Source: a virus. Taken from it: DNA of 34,229 nucleotides. The stretch covers positions 1 through 34,229 of IMG/VR virus record IMGVR_UViG_3300042308_000040; one strand, given 5' to 3'. The notes below the pieces were generated by a model. That model ran no database searches. It saw only the letters and a list, made by a program, of their open reading frames with translations, and had not been told where the DNA came from. This document shows, piece after piece, positions 6,686-15,429 of this stretch (positions are counted from its first letter, which is position 1; the number at the start of each line of letters is the position of its first letter). Position numbers and translations under genes: made by a program.

Positions 6686-8953
6686 ATGGATCACACCTAC
6701 GAAGATTGGTACAACTGTATTGCTGGCTACGAGAGGTCGTATAAAGAGTGGGAAGCCCGTGCTGACCGCATCATCAAGCGGTATCGTGATGACAGCCGTA
6801 CTAGGAATAACCCTAACGCACGATTCAATATCCTTTGGTCAAATGTTCAGACCATCACCCCAGCTATCTTTGCCCGTCTACCAAGACCCGATGTAAGCCG
6901 TAGGTTCAGAGATAACGATCCTGTAGCACGGGTGGCATCGATGATGCTTGAACGGGCATTGGACTATGAGATTACACATTACGGTGACTACAAGTCTGCT
7001 ATGAGTCAGTCGGTTTTAGACCGTTTACTTGGTGGGCGTGGTACATCGTGGGTACGCTACGAACCACACATTGCTGGTAAAGAGGCTGGCATCCCCGAAG
7101 ATGGGCTACAGGTAACTGAGGATACAGACGAAGCTGAAACCGAAGGTGGTATCTACCGTGAGGATCAAGAGCGCATTGAATACGAATGTGCGCCTGTTGA
7201 CTATGTGTATTGGCGTGACTTTGGGCATACGATTGCCCGTACATGGGAAGAAGTAACCGCTGTATGGCGCAAGGTCTACATGGAACGCCCTGCCTTGGTC
7301 GAACGCTTTGGTGAGGAACTGGGCGGTAAGATACCCCTAGACACCAAACCCGAAACCACAAAAACTTTTAATGAGAAGATGGGTGAAGGTGCATCTGAAG
7401 CCGTTATCTACGAGATATGGGACAAGACTACGGGTGAGGTCATTTGGCTATCGAAGTCAATGGGTAAGATACTTGATACTCGCCCTGACCCGCTTAAACT
7501 TGAGAACTTTTGGCCCTGCCCTAAACCCCTGTACGCCACACTCACGACAGACAAGCTAGAGCCGATTCCTGACTTTGTTCTATACCAAGACCAAGCCAAG
7601 CAGTTAGACACGCTGGCAGACCGTATAGACGGCTTTATTAACGCCTTAAAAGTACGGGGTGTTTACGATGCTGCCGAGCCTAGCCTTGCAAGACTGTTCT
7701 CCGAGGGTGAGAACAATACCCTGATTCCTGTTAAAAACTATGCTGCCTTTAGTGAGAAGGGCGGGATGATGGGGGCTATTAACCTTGTGGATATTGCCCC
7801 AATATCCCAAGCCTTACAAATGTCGTATCAGGCAATGGATCAGGTCAAGAACCAAATCTACGAGATTATGGGTATTGCTGACATTCAACGGGGGCAGACA
7901 GACCCTAATGAAACCCTTGGCGCACAGATTATTAAGTCAAATAACGCCAGCGGTAGACTCAAGACCATGCAACACGCTGTCGTAGACTTTGCCACAGAAC
8001 TCTTGAGCATCAAGGCACAGATCATCTGCAACCACTTTACAGACGATACGATTGTTAAGATTAGTGGTGCAATGCAACTAAGCCCACAGGATCAGCAGTT
8101 AATCCCACAAGCCCTAGCTTTACTGCGTAACGAATCCGCTAAAAACTTCCGTGTTGAGGTGACTAGTGACTCGATGATATTCCAAGACGAACAGCAGGAA
8201 AAAGCTGACAGAATGGAGTTTTTATCCGCAATGAGTGGGTTCTTACAACAGGCAGTCCCAGCGGCACAATCTACCCCCGAACTGACCCCCATGTTGGTCG
8301 AGATGCTTAAGTTTGGAGTCACCGCATTTAAGGCTGGTAAAGGCTTAGAGGGCATGATTGACGAAACCGCTGACAAGTTCCGTGAGCAAGCTAAAGCGGC
8401 AGAAGGACAACCCAAGCCACCTAGCCCTGAACAACAGAAGATGCAAATGCAGATGCAGATTGAACAAGCCAAGATACAAGCTAAACAAGCTGAAATGCAG
8501 ATGCAATTACAAATTGACCAGCAAAAGATGCAAATGCAGATGGAAGTTGAGAAGGCTAAACAGGAATACCAAGCCCAAGAAAATCAGCTTAAGTTCCAAC
8601 TAGAAGAACAGCGCAATGCTATGGATCGTGAGATGGAGATCAAGGTCGCTCAGATGAAGATGCACACCGAACGCAATACGCAGGTCTTGTTAGCGCATAT
8701 TAACAACGGGGCTAAGATTGAGGTTGCCCGTATTGGTTCAGATGATTCGGATGGCGCACAAGCCTACATGACCGAGATGGATATGGCCGAATCTATGAAA
8801 CATCCTATGCAGCCTATTGCCGATGCTATTAGCATGAGCAACCAGCAAATGACCCTAGCATTAGGTGATTTGGTAAACACCATTAACGAGAATCACAATA
8901 GACCGAAGCAGGTAGTTCGAGGACAAGACGGTAAGATTATTGGAGTCCAGTAA
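6686..8953 (+). CDS. Portal protein, P22-like, with long C-terminal coiled coil
   Basis: The portal forms the twelve-fold ring at one capsid vertex through which DNA enters and leaves. The 755-residue length fits P22-type portals. The N-terminal part (YEDWYNCIAGYERSYKEW, then FNILWSNVQTITPAIFARLP) and the centre (MGIADIQRGQTDPNETLGAQ) are the usual portal wing and stem phrases. Residues about 582-670 are a Met/Gln/Glu-rich coiled coil with repeated KMQMQMQ-like units, corresponding to the helical barrel that P22 portals extend into the capsid. The stop shares one base with the start of the fibre-like gene (TAATG). Identification is firm; the unusually Gln/Met-rich barrel is the only oddity. 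Confidence 0.92.
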   Translation: MDHTYEDWYNCIAGYERSYKEWEARADRIIKRYRDDSRTRNNPNARFNILWSNVQTITPAIFARLPRPDVSRRFRDNDPVARVASMMLERALDYEITHYGDYKSAMSQSVLDRLLGGRGTSWVRYEPHIAGKEAGIPEDGLQVTEDTDEAETEGGIYREDQERIEYECAPVDYVYWRDFGHTIARTWEEVTAVWRKVYMERPALVERFGEELGGKIPLDTKPETTKTFNEKMGEGASEAVIYEIWDKTTGEVIWLSKSMGKILDTRPDPLKLENFWPCPKPLYATLTTDKLEPIPDFVLYQDQAKQLDTLADRIDGFINALKVRGVYDAAEPSLARLFSEGENNTLIPVKNYAAFSEKGGMMGAINLVDIAPISQALQMSYQAMDQVKNQIYEIMGIADIQRGQTDPNETLGAQIIKSNNASGRLKTMQHAVVDFATELLSIKAQIICNHFTDDTIVKISGAMQLSPQDQQLIPQALALLRNESAKNFRVEVTSDSMIFQDEQQEKADRMEFLSAMSGFLQQAVPAAQSTPELTPMLVEMLKFGVTAFKAGKGLEGMIDETADKFREQAKAAEGQPKPPSPEQQKMQMQMQIEQAKIQAKQAEMQMQLQIDQQKMQMQMEVEKAKQEYQAQENQLKFQLEEQRNAMDREMEIKVAQMKMHTERNTQVLLAHINNGAKIEVARIGSDDSDGAQAYMTEMDMAESMKHPMQPIADAISMSNQQMTLALGDLVNTINENHNRPKQVVRGQDGKIIGVQ

Positions 8954-10659
8954 TGCCTATAACAGTCAAGCATAGTAAGACTTCAGCAATACCTGACGCT
9001 GGGGATGCAAACCTAGTACAGCCATCCGATTGGAATGCTGACCATACCCTTACTGGGCTTGGCACGATGGCAGAACAGAATGCCAATACGGTAGCGATTA
9101 CGGGTGGAACAATATCAGGGGTGACTATCCCTGCATCCAATGTCACAGGAACGTTAGGCGTAACCAATGGCGGTACAGGGGCTACGACCCTGACAGGCTA
9201 TGTCAAGGGCGCAGGAACTACACCCCTTACCGCATCCTCGACCATTCCCAATACAGACATTACGGGTTTAGGCACGGCATCGACTAAAGATGCTGGGGTG
9301 GCATTAGGAGTAGCAACCCTAGATGCTGGCGGTAAAGTACCTGTTTCTGAACTTCCTGCCGCAGTCCTAGGCGCACTTAGCTATCAAGGAACTTGGAATG
9401 CAAGCACTAACACCCCTACTCTTACTTCCTCTACTGGTACTAAAGGTTATTACTATGTTGTCAGCGTTGCTGGTAATACTAACCTTGATGGGATTACTGA
9501 TTGGCTTGTGGGCGATTGGGCGGTATATAACGGAACTGTTTGGCAAAAGGTAGATAACACGGATGCCGTAACCAGCGTAAACGGGCAAACAGGCGCAGTC
9601 GTATTAACCACTACCAACATTGCCGAAGGTACAAATCTTTACTACACGGATGCACGGGCTAGGGCAGCAATTAGCGCAGGTACAGGCATTAGCTATAACA
9701 ATACGACAGGCGTAGTAACAAACGCTGCCCCTGACCAAACAGTAGCTATTGCAGGTGGTACTGGCATTTCAACTAGCGGTACATACCCTAGTTTTACAGT
9801 AACTAATACCGCACCTGACCAAACTGTAGTTTTAACGGCTGGTACAGGCATAAGCACTAGCGGCACATACCCTAACTTTACTATTACCAACACTAGCCCT
9901 AGCTTGGGCGGTGATGTTGTTGGCCCAGCTTCTTCTACAGACAATGCAATAGCCCGTTTTGACACCACCACAGGCAAATTGCTGCAAAACAGCGTAGTAA
10001 CAGTAGGTGATACAGGCGCAATAACAGGCGTTACTACATTAGCGGCTTCTACTAGCGTTACTACCCCAATAGTACAGGCTACCAATTCTGCTGGTTTAGC
10101 CCTTAAAAATTCTGCTGGAACAACCCAAATTAGCATGGGTGGTGGTGGTGGTGACAATGTAACCATTGCTGTAGCTACAAATATTAACGGTGCAAACGCA
10201 CAAATTGACATTAGCCCTACGGGTACTGGCCATGTACACATTAAGCCAACTGGTACAGGATCGCTTGAAATAGCACCTACAAACGCTGGAACAATGAATA
10301 ACATGGTTATTGGCGGCACAACTGCCCTAGCCATAACTGGTACTACCATTACAGCAAACACCCAATTTAGCGGTGCTGGCACAGGTTTAACGGGAACTGC
10401 CACAAGTTTATCCATTGGCGGCAATGCAGCAACCGTAACAAATGGTTTTTACACTACTTCTAGTTTTAATTTAGGAACTACAAGTATTGCAGTTAATCGT
10501 GCTTCTGCCAGCCAAACCCTTACTGGAATCAGTATTGACGGTAACGCAGGTACGGTTACAAATGGTGTAGTCACTACAGGGAGTTATGCAAATCCGTCTT
10601 GGATAACTAGCCTAGATGGAAGTAAAATAACAGGTAATCTTGACGGTGGCTCATTCTAA
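8953..10659 (+). CDS. Large tail-fibre-like repetitive protein 1
   Basis: The 568-residue product is a low-complexity Gly/Thr/Ala/Asn-rich chain typical of phage fibres. It begins with an anchor-like part (MPITVKHSKTSAIPDAGDAN), then VTGTLGVTNGGTGATTLTGY, a phrase common in trimeric fibre shafts, a globular part around residues 136-200 (SYQGTWNASTNTPTL), the segment NLYYTDARARAAI, and two tandem 28-residue repeats (259-314). There is no catalytic signature, S74 chaperone or C-terminal knob that I recognise. It lies directly after the portal, overlapping it by one base, which is an unusual place for a fibre, and is followed 12 bases later by a second fibre-like gene. Probably a receptor-binding or head-fibre protein. 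Confidence 0.75.
   Translation: MPITVKHSKTSAIPDAGDANLVQPSDWNADHTLTGLGTMAEQNANTVAITGGTISGVTIPASNVTGTLGVTNGGTGATTLTGYVKGAGTTPLTASSTIPNTDITGLGTASTKDAGVALGVATLDAGGKVPVSELPAAVLGALSYQGTWNASTNTPTLTSSTGTKGYYYVVSVAGNTNLDGITDWLVGDWAVYNGTVWQKVDNTDAVTSVNGQTGAVVLTTTNIAEGTNLYYTDARARAAISAGTGISYNNTTGVVTNAAPDQTVAIAGGTGISTSGTYPSFTVTNTAPDQTVVLTAGTGISTSGTYPNFTITNTSPSLGGDVVGPASSTDNAIARFDTTTGKLLQNSVVTVGDTGAITGVTTLAASTSVTTPIVQATNSAGLALKNSAGTTQISMGGGGGDNVTIAVATNINGANAQIDISPTGTGHVHIKPTGTGSLEIAPTNAGTMNNMVIGGTTALAITGTTITANTQFSGAGTGLTGTATSLSIGGNAATVTNGFYTTSSFNLGTTSIAVNRASASQTLTGISIDGNAGTVTNGVVTTGSYANPSWITSLDGSKITGNLDGGSF
9727..9894 (+). repeat. Two tandem 84-bp repeats in the fibre gene
   Basis: Positions 9727-9810 and 9811-9894 encode two 28-residue units, both starting APDQTV and containing GTGISTSGTYP and FT-TNT. 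Differences are mostly at third positions or conservative (S to N, V to I), so the copies have diverged while keeping the protein unit. Such repeats can expand or contract by recombination and so change fibre length. Confidence 0.85.
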
Positions 10660-10671
10660 AGGAAATTAAGC

Positions 10672-11991
10672 ATGGCAACGACAATTAAGCTAAAAAACAG
10701 CGTAACGACTACAAACGCACCTAGTTCATTAGTGCAAGGCGAAGTCGCTATTAATGTAACCGACAAAAAGGTATGGGTAGGTAATGCCGCCACAACCCCA
10801 ATTCAACTGTTAGGTGATGGTGGTAGCGTTAATTTTACAACTGTAGACACAACCAATTTACAAGTAACCAATATTAAAGCCAAGGACGGCACGGCTTCTG
10901 CCACTATTGCTAATAGTACTGGCATATTTACCCATTCAACTGCTACCATATTTACGGCAGGAACAGTATCTGCACCCGCTATCACCACATCAGGCGATAC
11001 CAACACAGGTATATTCTTCCCAGCAGCCGACACCATAGCCTTTACAGAAGGTGGTGCAGAGGCGATGCGTATTGACTCTAGTGGTAATGTAGGTATTGGT
11101 ACAAGTAGTCCTAACGGTGTTGGTAAATTAGCTGTTAAAGCTAGTAGCACTTCTGCTGGTGCTGGGTTATCCGTTATATCTTCTGCTGATGATAGTTTCT
11201 TAGCTTTAAATAACAATGGTTCATCTTTTAATATTCAATCTACATATAGTTCAACTGGCTCATACCAACCAATTAGTTTTACTACAAGTGGTTCAGAACG
11301 GATGCGTATTACTGCTGCTGGTGAAGTGTTAATAGGGGCTACTAGCACTAGCAGTCTTGGGGCTGCTACTGGTATTCAAGCATATCAAGCTGGTTATTTA
11401 TATGCAACTGTATCTAATGATGCCCCTGCTGGGTTTTCTAGGCGAACTAGCGATGGTGCTATTGTTCTCTTTAGACGAGATACTAGTGGTGTTGGTACTA
11501 TTGATGTGACTACAGCAGGCGTTACCTATACTGGCACAAACGGAATTACTTTTACCGCCACTCAAGCATCATCAGCTAACGCAAACACACTAGATGATTA
11601 TGAAGAAGGGACTTGGACACCGACAATAGTAAGTGGTATTACAAGCCCTACATACAGCAATCAAAGTGGAAATTACACAAAAGTTGGTAATGTTGTTACT
11701 TTTACTTTTAGAATTGCAGTTAGTGGCGGCACTAGAAACGGCACTACTTTAAGTTTTTCTTTACCATTTGTAGGAATAGCTAATGGCTATCTAACAGGCA
11801 GCGTTTCTTGGGGTTATGCAAATTCTAGTGTAATTGGCTCAACCACAACAAATTTACCAACGCTATATGCAAGCACTAATGAAGCAAGAATATATTGTTA
11901 TAAAACTTCCCCTGATGGATTTTATGGAACAGATTTAGTTGGAGAATTTCCCGATATTTATATTGGCGGAACTTTTTTAACAGCAACTTAA
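10672..11991 (+). CDS. Large tail-fibre-like repetitive protein 2
   Basis: The 439-residue product begins with KLKNSVTTTNAPSSLVQGEV and INVTDKKVWVGN, an N-terminal unit seen on many phage fibres. Two later segments, GGAEAMRIDSSGNVGIGTSSP and GSERMRITAAGEVLIGAT, are repeated shaft units of the kind that often precede chaperone domains. The C-terminal 140 residues (LDDYEEGTWTPT..., YTKVGNVVTFTFRIAVSGG) form a beta-sandwich-like head common in fibres, here without a following chaperone. The codon pattern and base composition of this last part are more AT-rich than the front, which fits exchange of tip modules. An AAGGAAATTAAGC precedes the ATG. Likely forms a receptor-binding complex with the gene before it. 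Confidence 0.75.
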   Translation: MATTIKLKNSVTTTNAPSSLVQGEVAINVTDKKVWVGNAATTPIQLLGDGGSVNFTTVDTTNLQVTNIKAKDGTASATIANSTGIFTHSTATIFTAGTVSAPAITTSGDTNTGIFFPAADTIAFTEGGAEAMRIDSSGNVGIGTSSPNGVGKLAVKASSTSAGAGLSVISSADDSFLALNNNGSSFNIQSTYSSTGSYQPISFTTSGSERMRITAAGEVLIGATSTSSLGAATGIQAYQAGYLYATVSNDAPAGFSRRTSDGAIVLFRRDTSGVGTIDVTTAGVTYTGTNGITFTATQASSANANTLDDYEEGTWTPTIVSGITSPTYSNQSGNYTKVGNVVTFTFRIAVSGGTRNGTTLSFSLPFVGIANGYLTGSVSWGYANSSVIGSTTTNLPTLYASTNEARIYCYKTSPDGFYGTDLVGEFPDIYIGGTFLTAT

Positions 11992-12011
11992 CTAACCCAT
12001 ATTAGGTTAGT
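11991..12011 (+). other. Intergenic hairpin after fibre 2
   Basis: ACTAACC (11991-11997) and GGTTAGT (12005-12011) form a 7-bp stem with a 7-nt loop starting at the fibre stop codon. There is no T-run, so it is not a normal terminator; it may protect the 3' end or mark processing of the message. Confidence 0.45.
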
Positions 12012-12034
12012 CGGACACTTAAAGGAGAAATAAA

Positions 12035-12301
12035 ATGGCATTAACAGAAACTAAAGTAATTGACAAAATTGAAGTAGTTGAAAATGGTACAGTTCAGGTG
12101 CGTGAAGTAACACGCATTATGAAAGACGGTAGTGAAGTTGCTCATACATACCATCGTTGGGTTCTTGAACCTGAAGCAGATTTAACAGGGCAGCCAGCCA
12201 ATGTTGTTGCTATCTGCAACGCAACATGGACACCTGAAGTTATTGCTGCTTATAAAGCACAGCAAGAAGCCAATAAACCTGTAGCACCTGCCGCAGAATA
12301 A
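12035..12301 (+). CDS. Small acidic virion-region protein, 88 residues
   Basis: The product (MALTETKVIDKIEVVENGTV...) has an N-terminal beta-type half with HTYHRWVLEPEADLTGQP and an Ala/Glu-rich tail (AAYKAQQEANKPVAPAAE). Proteins of this shape commonly follow fibre genes in environmental phages and may be fibre-assembly or small structural proteins; I cannot assign a family. A strong AAGGAGAAATAAA precedes the ATG. A hairpin region starts at its stop codon. Confidence 0.6.
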   Translation: MALTETKVIDKIEVVENGTVQVREVTRIMKDGSEVAHTYHRWVLEPEADLTGQPANVVAICNATWTPEVIAAYKAQQEANKPVAPAAE

Positions 12302-12329
12302 AGGCAAACCGCCAGCCTTTTTTGGCGGT
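12301..12329 (+). terminator. Weak terminator with two competing hairpins
   Basis: Two stems share bases here. AAGGC (12301-12305) can pair with GCCTT (12315-12319), followed by TTTT, a short rho-independent shape. ACCGCCA (12308-12314) can instead pair with TGGCGGT (12323-12329), a stronger stem with the T-run in its loop. Only one can form at a time. It probably tunes expression downstream rather than fully ending transcription. Confidence 0.45.
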
Positions 12330-12344
12330 AATTTGGAGAAAATA

Positions 12345-12566
12345 ATGGGAAAAAATGAAAAAGCCCCGTTTATTGTTTTAAATGATGTGGAATACGACAT
12401 TGACAGCATGACAGACCAGCAAAAGGTAATGATTAACCACCTTGCTGACCTTGATAAAAAGATAGGTTCTATGCAATTCAACATGGAACAATTGCAAGTA
12501 GGGCGTGAAGCCTTTATCAAAATGCTTTCTGAATCCCTTACCGCACCTGCCGAAGTAGTCCAGTAA
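12345..12566 (+). CDS. DUF6447-like small protein
   Basis: The 73-residue product fits the DUF6447 pattern: a strand with the motif VEYDIDSMTDQQKVMINHL, then a helix DLDKKIGSMQFNMEQLQ, and GREAFIKMLSESL. The family is common in phages and bacteria and has no known function. The frame is open to a TTG at 12333, but GGAG at 12335-12338 is correctly spaced for the ATG at 12345, which also gives the usual family length, so the ATG is preferred. It overlaps the next gene (TAATG). It lies between fibre-associated genes and the scaffold. Confidence 0.7.
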   Translation: MGKNEKAPFIVLNDVEYDIDSMTDQQKVMINHLADLDKKIGSMQFNMEQLQVGREAFIKMLSESLTAPAEVVQ

Positions 12567-13042
12567 TGTTTGCATCGGCTTTTCAAGCTAATGCGTTTCA
12601 AAATAACGCTTTTCAGGTATATGTACCGCCACCGCCTACCAATGAAAAGGTGGGTGGTGACGATGCAAGCTGGACTGCGGAAGAACTAAAGCGCATTAGG
12701 CGGCTACAGCAGAAAATTGCTGAACGGCAGCGTTTACTTGAAAAAGCCACCAAAGATGCTAATGCTTCACGCAAGCAAGCATTTAAGAATTTAATTGACC
12801 CTGTTGCTAAAGTTAAGCAACCTAAAGTACAATCCAAACAAGAGGTTAAGGCTGATAAACCGTCAGACGATACACAAGAATTACAGCGGTCTATAAGCTA
12901 CCTTGAAAGACAACGGGATAACATCCTTGCGGCAGTAGCTTACAGACACCAGCAATATCTTATTCAAGAGCAATTAAGGGTGATGGAAGCCAAACGCCAA
13001 GAGGAACTTGACGATGAGGCGGCATTATTACTACTAATATAA
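12566..13042 (+). CDS. Putative virion protein with AFQ-repeat start and coiled coil
   Basis: The 158-residue product starts with three short repeats (SAFQANAFQNNAFQV), a motif at the N-terminus of many small phage structural proteins, followed by VPPPPT and a long charged coiled coil (EELKRIRRLQQKIAERQRLL, then LERQRDNILAAV). It ends in a hydrophobic LLLLI. Its end overlaps the upstream edge of the following glycosyltransferase frame by about 16 bases in the -1 frame. Function unknown; place and composition suggest a small capsid or connector protein. Confidence 0.6.
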   Translation: MFASAFQANAFQNNAFQVYVPPPPTNEKVGGDDASWTAEELKRIRRLQQKIAERQRLLEKATKDANASRKQAFKNLIDPVAKVKQPKVQSKQEVKADKPSDDTQELQRSISYLERQRDNILAAVAYRHQQYLIQEQLRVMEAKRQEELDDEAALLLLI

Positions 13043-13932
13043 GTGCAGACGCACAATATAAATTAGCTTACGATCACCTACACGCAGGCAGATACGAGGC
13101 TGGCTTTCGGTTATTTGAATACCGCTGGCATCCTGACATCATTGCCAAGCAAACCCAGCCTTACAAACCTGTTTTAACGATCCCTGTATGGCGTGGCGAG
13201 TCCTTACTAGGCAAGTCTATTGTGGTACAGATGGAACAAGGCTATGGCGATGTATTGCAGTTTTATCGTTTTCTACCTGCCCTAAAGGTTATGGGGGCTA
13301 AAAAACTCATTGTCTTACAAGAATCCTCACTTCATTACCTCATTGGGCAGATTGAATGTATTGATCTCATTACCAATGCCACCGAAGTAGGGGAAGCGGT
13401 AGAAGCCGACTATTGGATTGGATCAATGTCGTTGCCATATTACATTTCAACCGCAATGCCTTATGTTAAAAGCCTGTTTCCAGTTACTAAAAAAAAGATA
13501 GTGGGTTCAGAAGGCTATTTAGAGGCCACGCCTAGCAATATTCCTGCAAGAATCGGGGTAAATTGGGAAGCATCCAACAAAAGCCTGTACTACATTAAGT
13601 CAATAGACAGTCGAGAAATGCTTGATTTAGTGGGCGATAACTGTTATTCCCTAAATCCTAAGACTGAAGGGCCATTCCACCCACTTCCTAACGATGGTTG
13701 GAAAAAAGATTGGTTAAAAACCGCCCAACACATGAAGGCGATGAAGGGAATCGTCACCGTAGACACAGGCACAGCGCATTTAGCGGGCGCATTAGGCGTA
13801 AAGTGCGTGGTTTTACTACCTAAAGAGGAATTTGTCTGCTGGAGATGGAAAAATGGCCGTTGGTATGACAGTATTTGCGTACTTAGACCCAATGAATACG
13901 ATCAATTACCTGACATCATAAGGAGAATGTAA
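13027..13932 (+). CDS. GT9/GT41-like glycosyltransferase with unclear start
   Basis: The C-terminal 150 residues carry the donor-sugar site of tetratricopeptide-linked and heptosyltransferase-type enzymes: GIVTVDTGTAHLAGALGVK, then a WRWKNGRWYDS segment. The middle has the linker phrase VVQMEQGYGDVLQFYRFLPA. The first in-frame GTG is at 13222, but the 60 residues before it (KLAYDHLHAGRYEAGFRLFE, then EYRWHP and VWRGESLLGKS) are classic family sequence, so the gene begins earlier. The frame opens after the TGA at 13015-13017 without any ATG, GTG or TTG before that block. GAGG at 13016-13019 is well spaced for a rare ATT start at 13027 (or 13024); a shift from the upstream frame or a sequencing error are alternatives. 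The substrate, perhaps virion protein or host surface, is unknown. Confidence 0.8.
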   Translation: MTTNISADAQYKLAYDHLHAGRYEAGFRLFEYRWHPDIIAKQTQPYKPVLTIPVWRGESLLGKSIVVQMEQGYGDVLQFYRFLPALKVMGAKKLIVLQESSLHYLIGQIECIDLITNATEVGEAVEADYWIGSMSLPYYISTAMPYVKSLFPVTKKKIVGSEGYLEATPSNIPARIGVNWEASNKSLYYIKSIDSREMLDLVGDNCYSLNPKTEGPFHPLPNDGWKKDWLKTAQHMKAMKGIVTVDTGTAHLAGALGVKCVVLLPKEEFVCWRWKNGRWYDSICVLRPNEYDQLPDIIRRM

Positions 13933-14309
13933 TGATTTGCCCGAATTGTGGATATTCCCAACAAAATCACATCGAAACCAAGCAAACGGATGAAGAATTC
14001 TTTTTAGAGTGGTGGACACCGACCATTGGTGAGGAAGCTGCTAGAGCGTCATGGCAAGATAAGGTCGCTATGAAGTCACGGGAAGCCCCTATGGTAATGC
14101 CCGATATTGAGGGGCATATCTCTATGGCAGACGGCACATGGGTTTCTAGTCGTTCTAAGCACCGTGAGAACCTTAAACGCAATAACTGTGTTGAATTGGG
14201 TAACGATGTACCTACACAGCAAAAGACCCACGAATTTAGCCGTAAAGACCAAGAAGCCCGTAAACGGCAAATTGCTGAAATAGCATACTCCAAACTTAAC
14301 TACCGATAG
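13932..14309 (+). CDS. Zinc-ribbon-like phage protein of unknown function
   Basis: The 125-residue product begins MICPNCGYS, a single CxxC knuckle, followed by a charged linker and the phrase HISMADGTWVSSRSKHREN with LKRNNCVELGND. This block is shared by many podovirus-like phages between capsid genes, so it is probably a conserved assembly or DNA-binding protein. The C-terminal third (SRKDQEARKRQIAEIAYSKL) is a basic helix. The stop of the glycosyltransferase overlaps its ATG by one base. Function not known. Confidence 0.65.
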   Translation: MICPNCGYSQQNHIETKQTDEEFFLEWWTPTIGEEAARASWQDKVAMKSREAPMVMPDIEGHISMADGTWVSSRSKHRENLKRNNCVELGNDVPTQQKTHEFSRKDQEARKRQIAEIAYSKLNYR

Positions 14310-14317
14310 GAAAAACC

Positions 14318-15406
14318 ATGTCAGATGACCGCAGAGAGATGTTGGAAGCCGCACTAGAGCAAGCTGAAGAAGGCACACTTGAAGCACCTATTGAAAAGGA
14401 GATTGAAGTAAATGACGATCCAATCGAAGCCGAAGAAAGTAACGCTCAAGAAAGCAATGACCGTGACGAAAAAGGTCGCTTCAAAGCAAAGGAAACCAGC
14501 ACAGAAAACGATAGCGAAGCCAGTACGGTTGATGAACCTGACAGCGTGGGACAAGTTTCTGCTGTGGCTGAAGAAGTAAAACGCCCAACGACTTGGAAAA
14601 AAGAGTATGTAGAGATTTGGGACAAGATGGAAAAAGGCGAACAGCTTAACAAAGAGGATTTTGTTAAGTTTGCTGAATACGCTAACCAGCGTGAAGCCGA
14701 GTACAAGAAAGGCGTTTCTGCCTACAAAGCAGAAGCCGACAACGCTAGAACTTTATCCGAGGCGATTGGCCCATTTGTACCTGAACTGCAAGCACAGGGA
14801 ATACACCCTGCGGCATGGATTAATAACCTTGGTCGGGCGCACATGATATTGTCAAAAGCACCTTACCAAGAAAAGGTGCAGATGTTCCATAGACTTGCAC
14901 AAGATTATGGAATACAATTAAATTCAGATAGCTTACAAATGCCTGAACAGGCGTATGTAGACCCGTATCAACAGCAGTTAATGCAACAGCTACAGGCAAC
15001 ACAACAGCAGGTGCAACAACTGTCAGCGATTCGGGAGCAAGAAGAAAATGCTCGTTTGATGTCAGAAATTGAACGGGTAAGCAGTAACAAAGAGAGGTTT
15101 CCTCACTTTGACATGGTTCGGGAAGATATGGCTCAATTACTTGAGAGAGGTATAGCCCAAGACCTTGAAACGGCTTACGCCAAAGCGGTGCGTATCAACG
15201 ATGAAGCGTACAAACTGGATCAGGATAGACTCCTGAAGTCAGCAAGTACCCAAGCATCTAAGGCACAGCAAGTAGCAAAAGCTAAAGCAACTGCTGTTAG
15301 TCCGAAGTCCGTTACTCCTAGCGGTCAGGTGTCTAAGACAGATGCAAAGGACAGACGCTCGATGCTGATGGCTCAAATAGCCGAAGCAGAAAGCGGTAGG
15401 GTTTAA
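14318..15406 (+). CDS. Capsid scaffolding protein
   Basis: Scaffolds help coat subunits form a correct procapsid and are then removed. The 362-residue product is strongly acidic at its N-terminus (REMLEAALEQAEEGTLEAPI), carries a DEKGRFKAKE segment typical of scaffolds, a central ordered region (VKRPTTWKKEYVEIWDKMEK), a Gln-rich coiled coil at about 216-250 and a basic C-terminal end that would bind the coat. It directly precedes the coat gene, as expected. No protease motif is visible, so removal by a separate protease or by exit through pores cannot be distinguished. Confidence 0.8.
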   Translation: MSDDRREMLEAALEQAEEGTLEAPIEKEIEVNDDPIEAEESNAQESNDRDEKGRFKAKETSTENDSEASTVDEPDSVGQVSAVAEEVKRPTTWKKEYVEIWDKMEKGEQLNKEDFVKFAEYANQREAEYKKGVSAYKAEADNARTLSEAIGPFVPELQAQGIHPAAWINNLGRAHMILSKAPYQEKVQMFHRLAQDYGIQLNSDSLQMPEQAYVDPYQQQLMQQLQATQQQVQQLSAIREQEENARLMSEIERVSSNKERFPHFDMVREDMAQLLERGIAQDLETAYAKAVRINDEAYKLDQDRLLKSASTQASKAQQVAKAKATAVSPKSVTPSGQVSKTDAKDRRSMLMAQIAEAESGRV

Positions 15407-15429
15407 CTTAACTTAATAAAGGAAATATC

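Noticed and set aside
9693-10424. A 243-residue leftward ORF inside fibre gene 1
   Set aside because: It is the antisense of a repetitive Thr/Ala/Gly-rich frame; its Pro/Val-rich product and lack of a ribosome-binding site mark it as a shadow.
13014-13037. Short frame MRRHYYY starting at the ATG at 13014
   Set aside because: It stops after seven codons and joins the glycosyltransferase frame only by a shift, so it is kept as an explanation to test and not as a gene.
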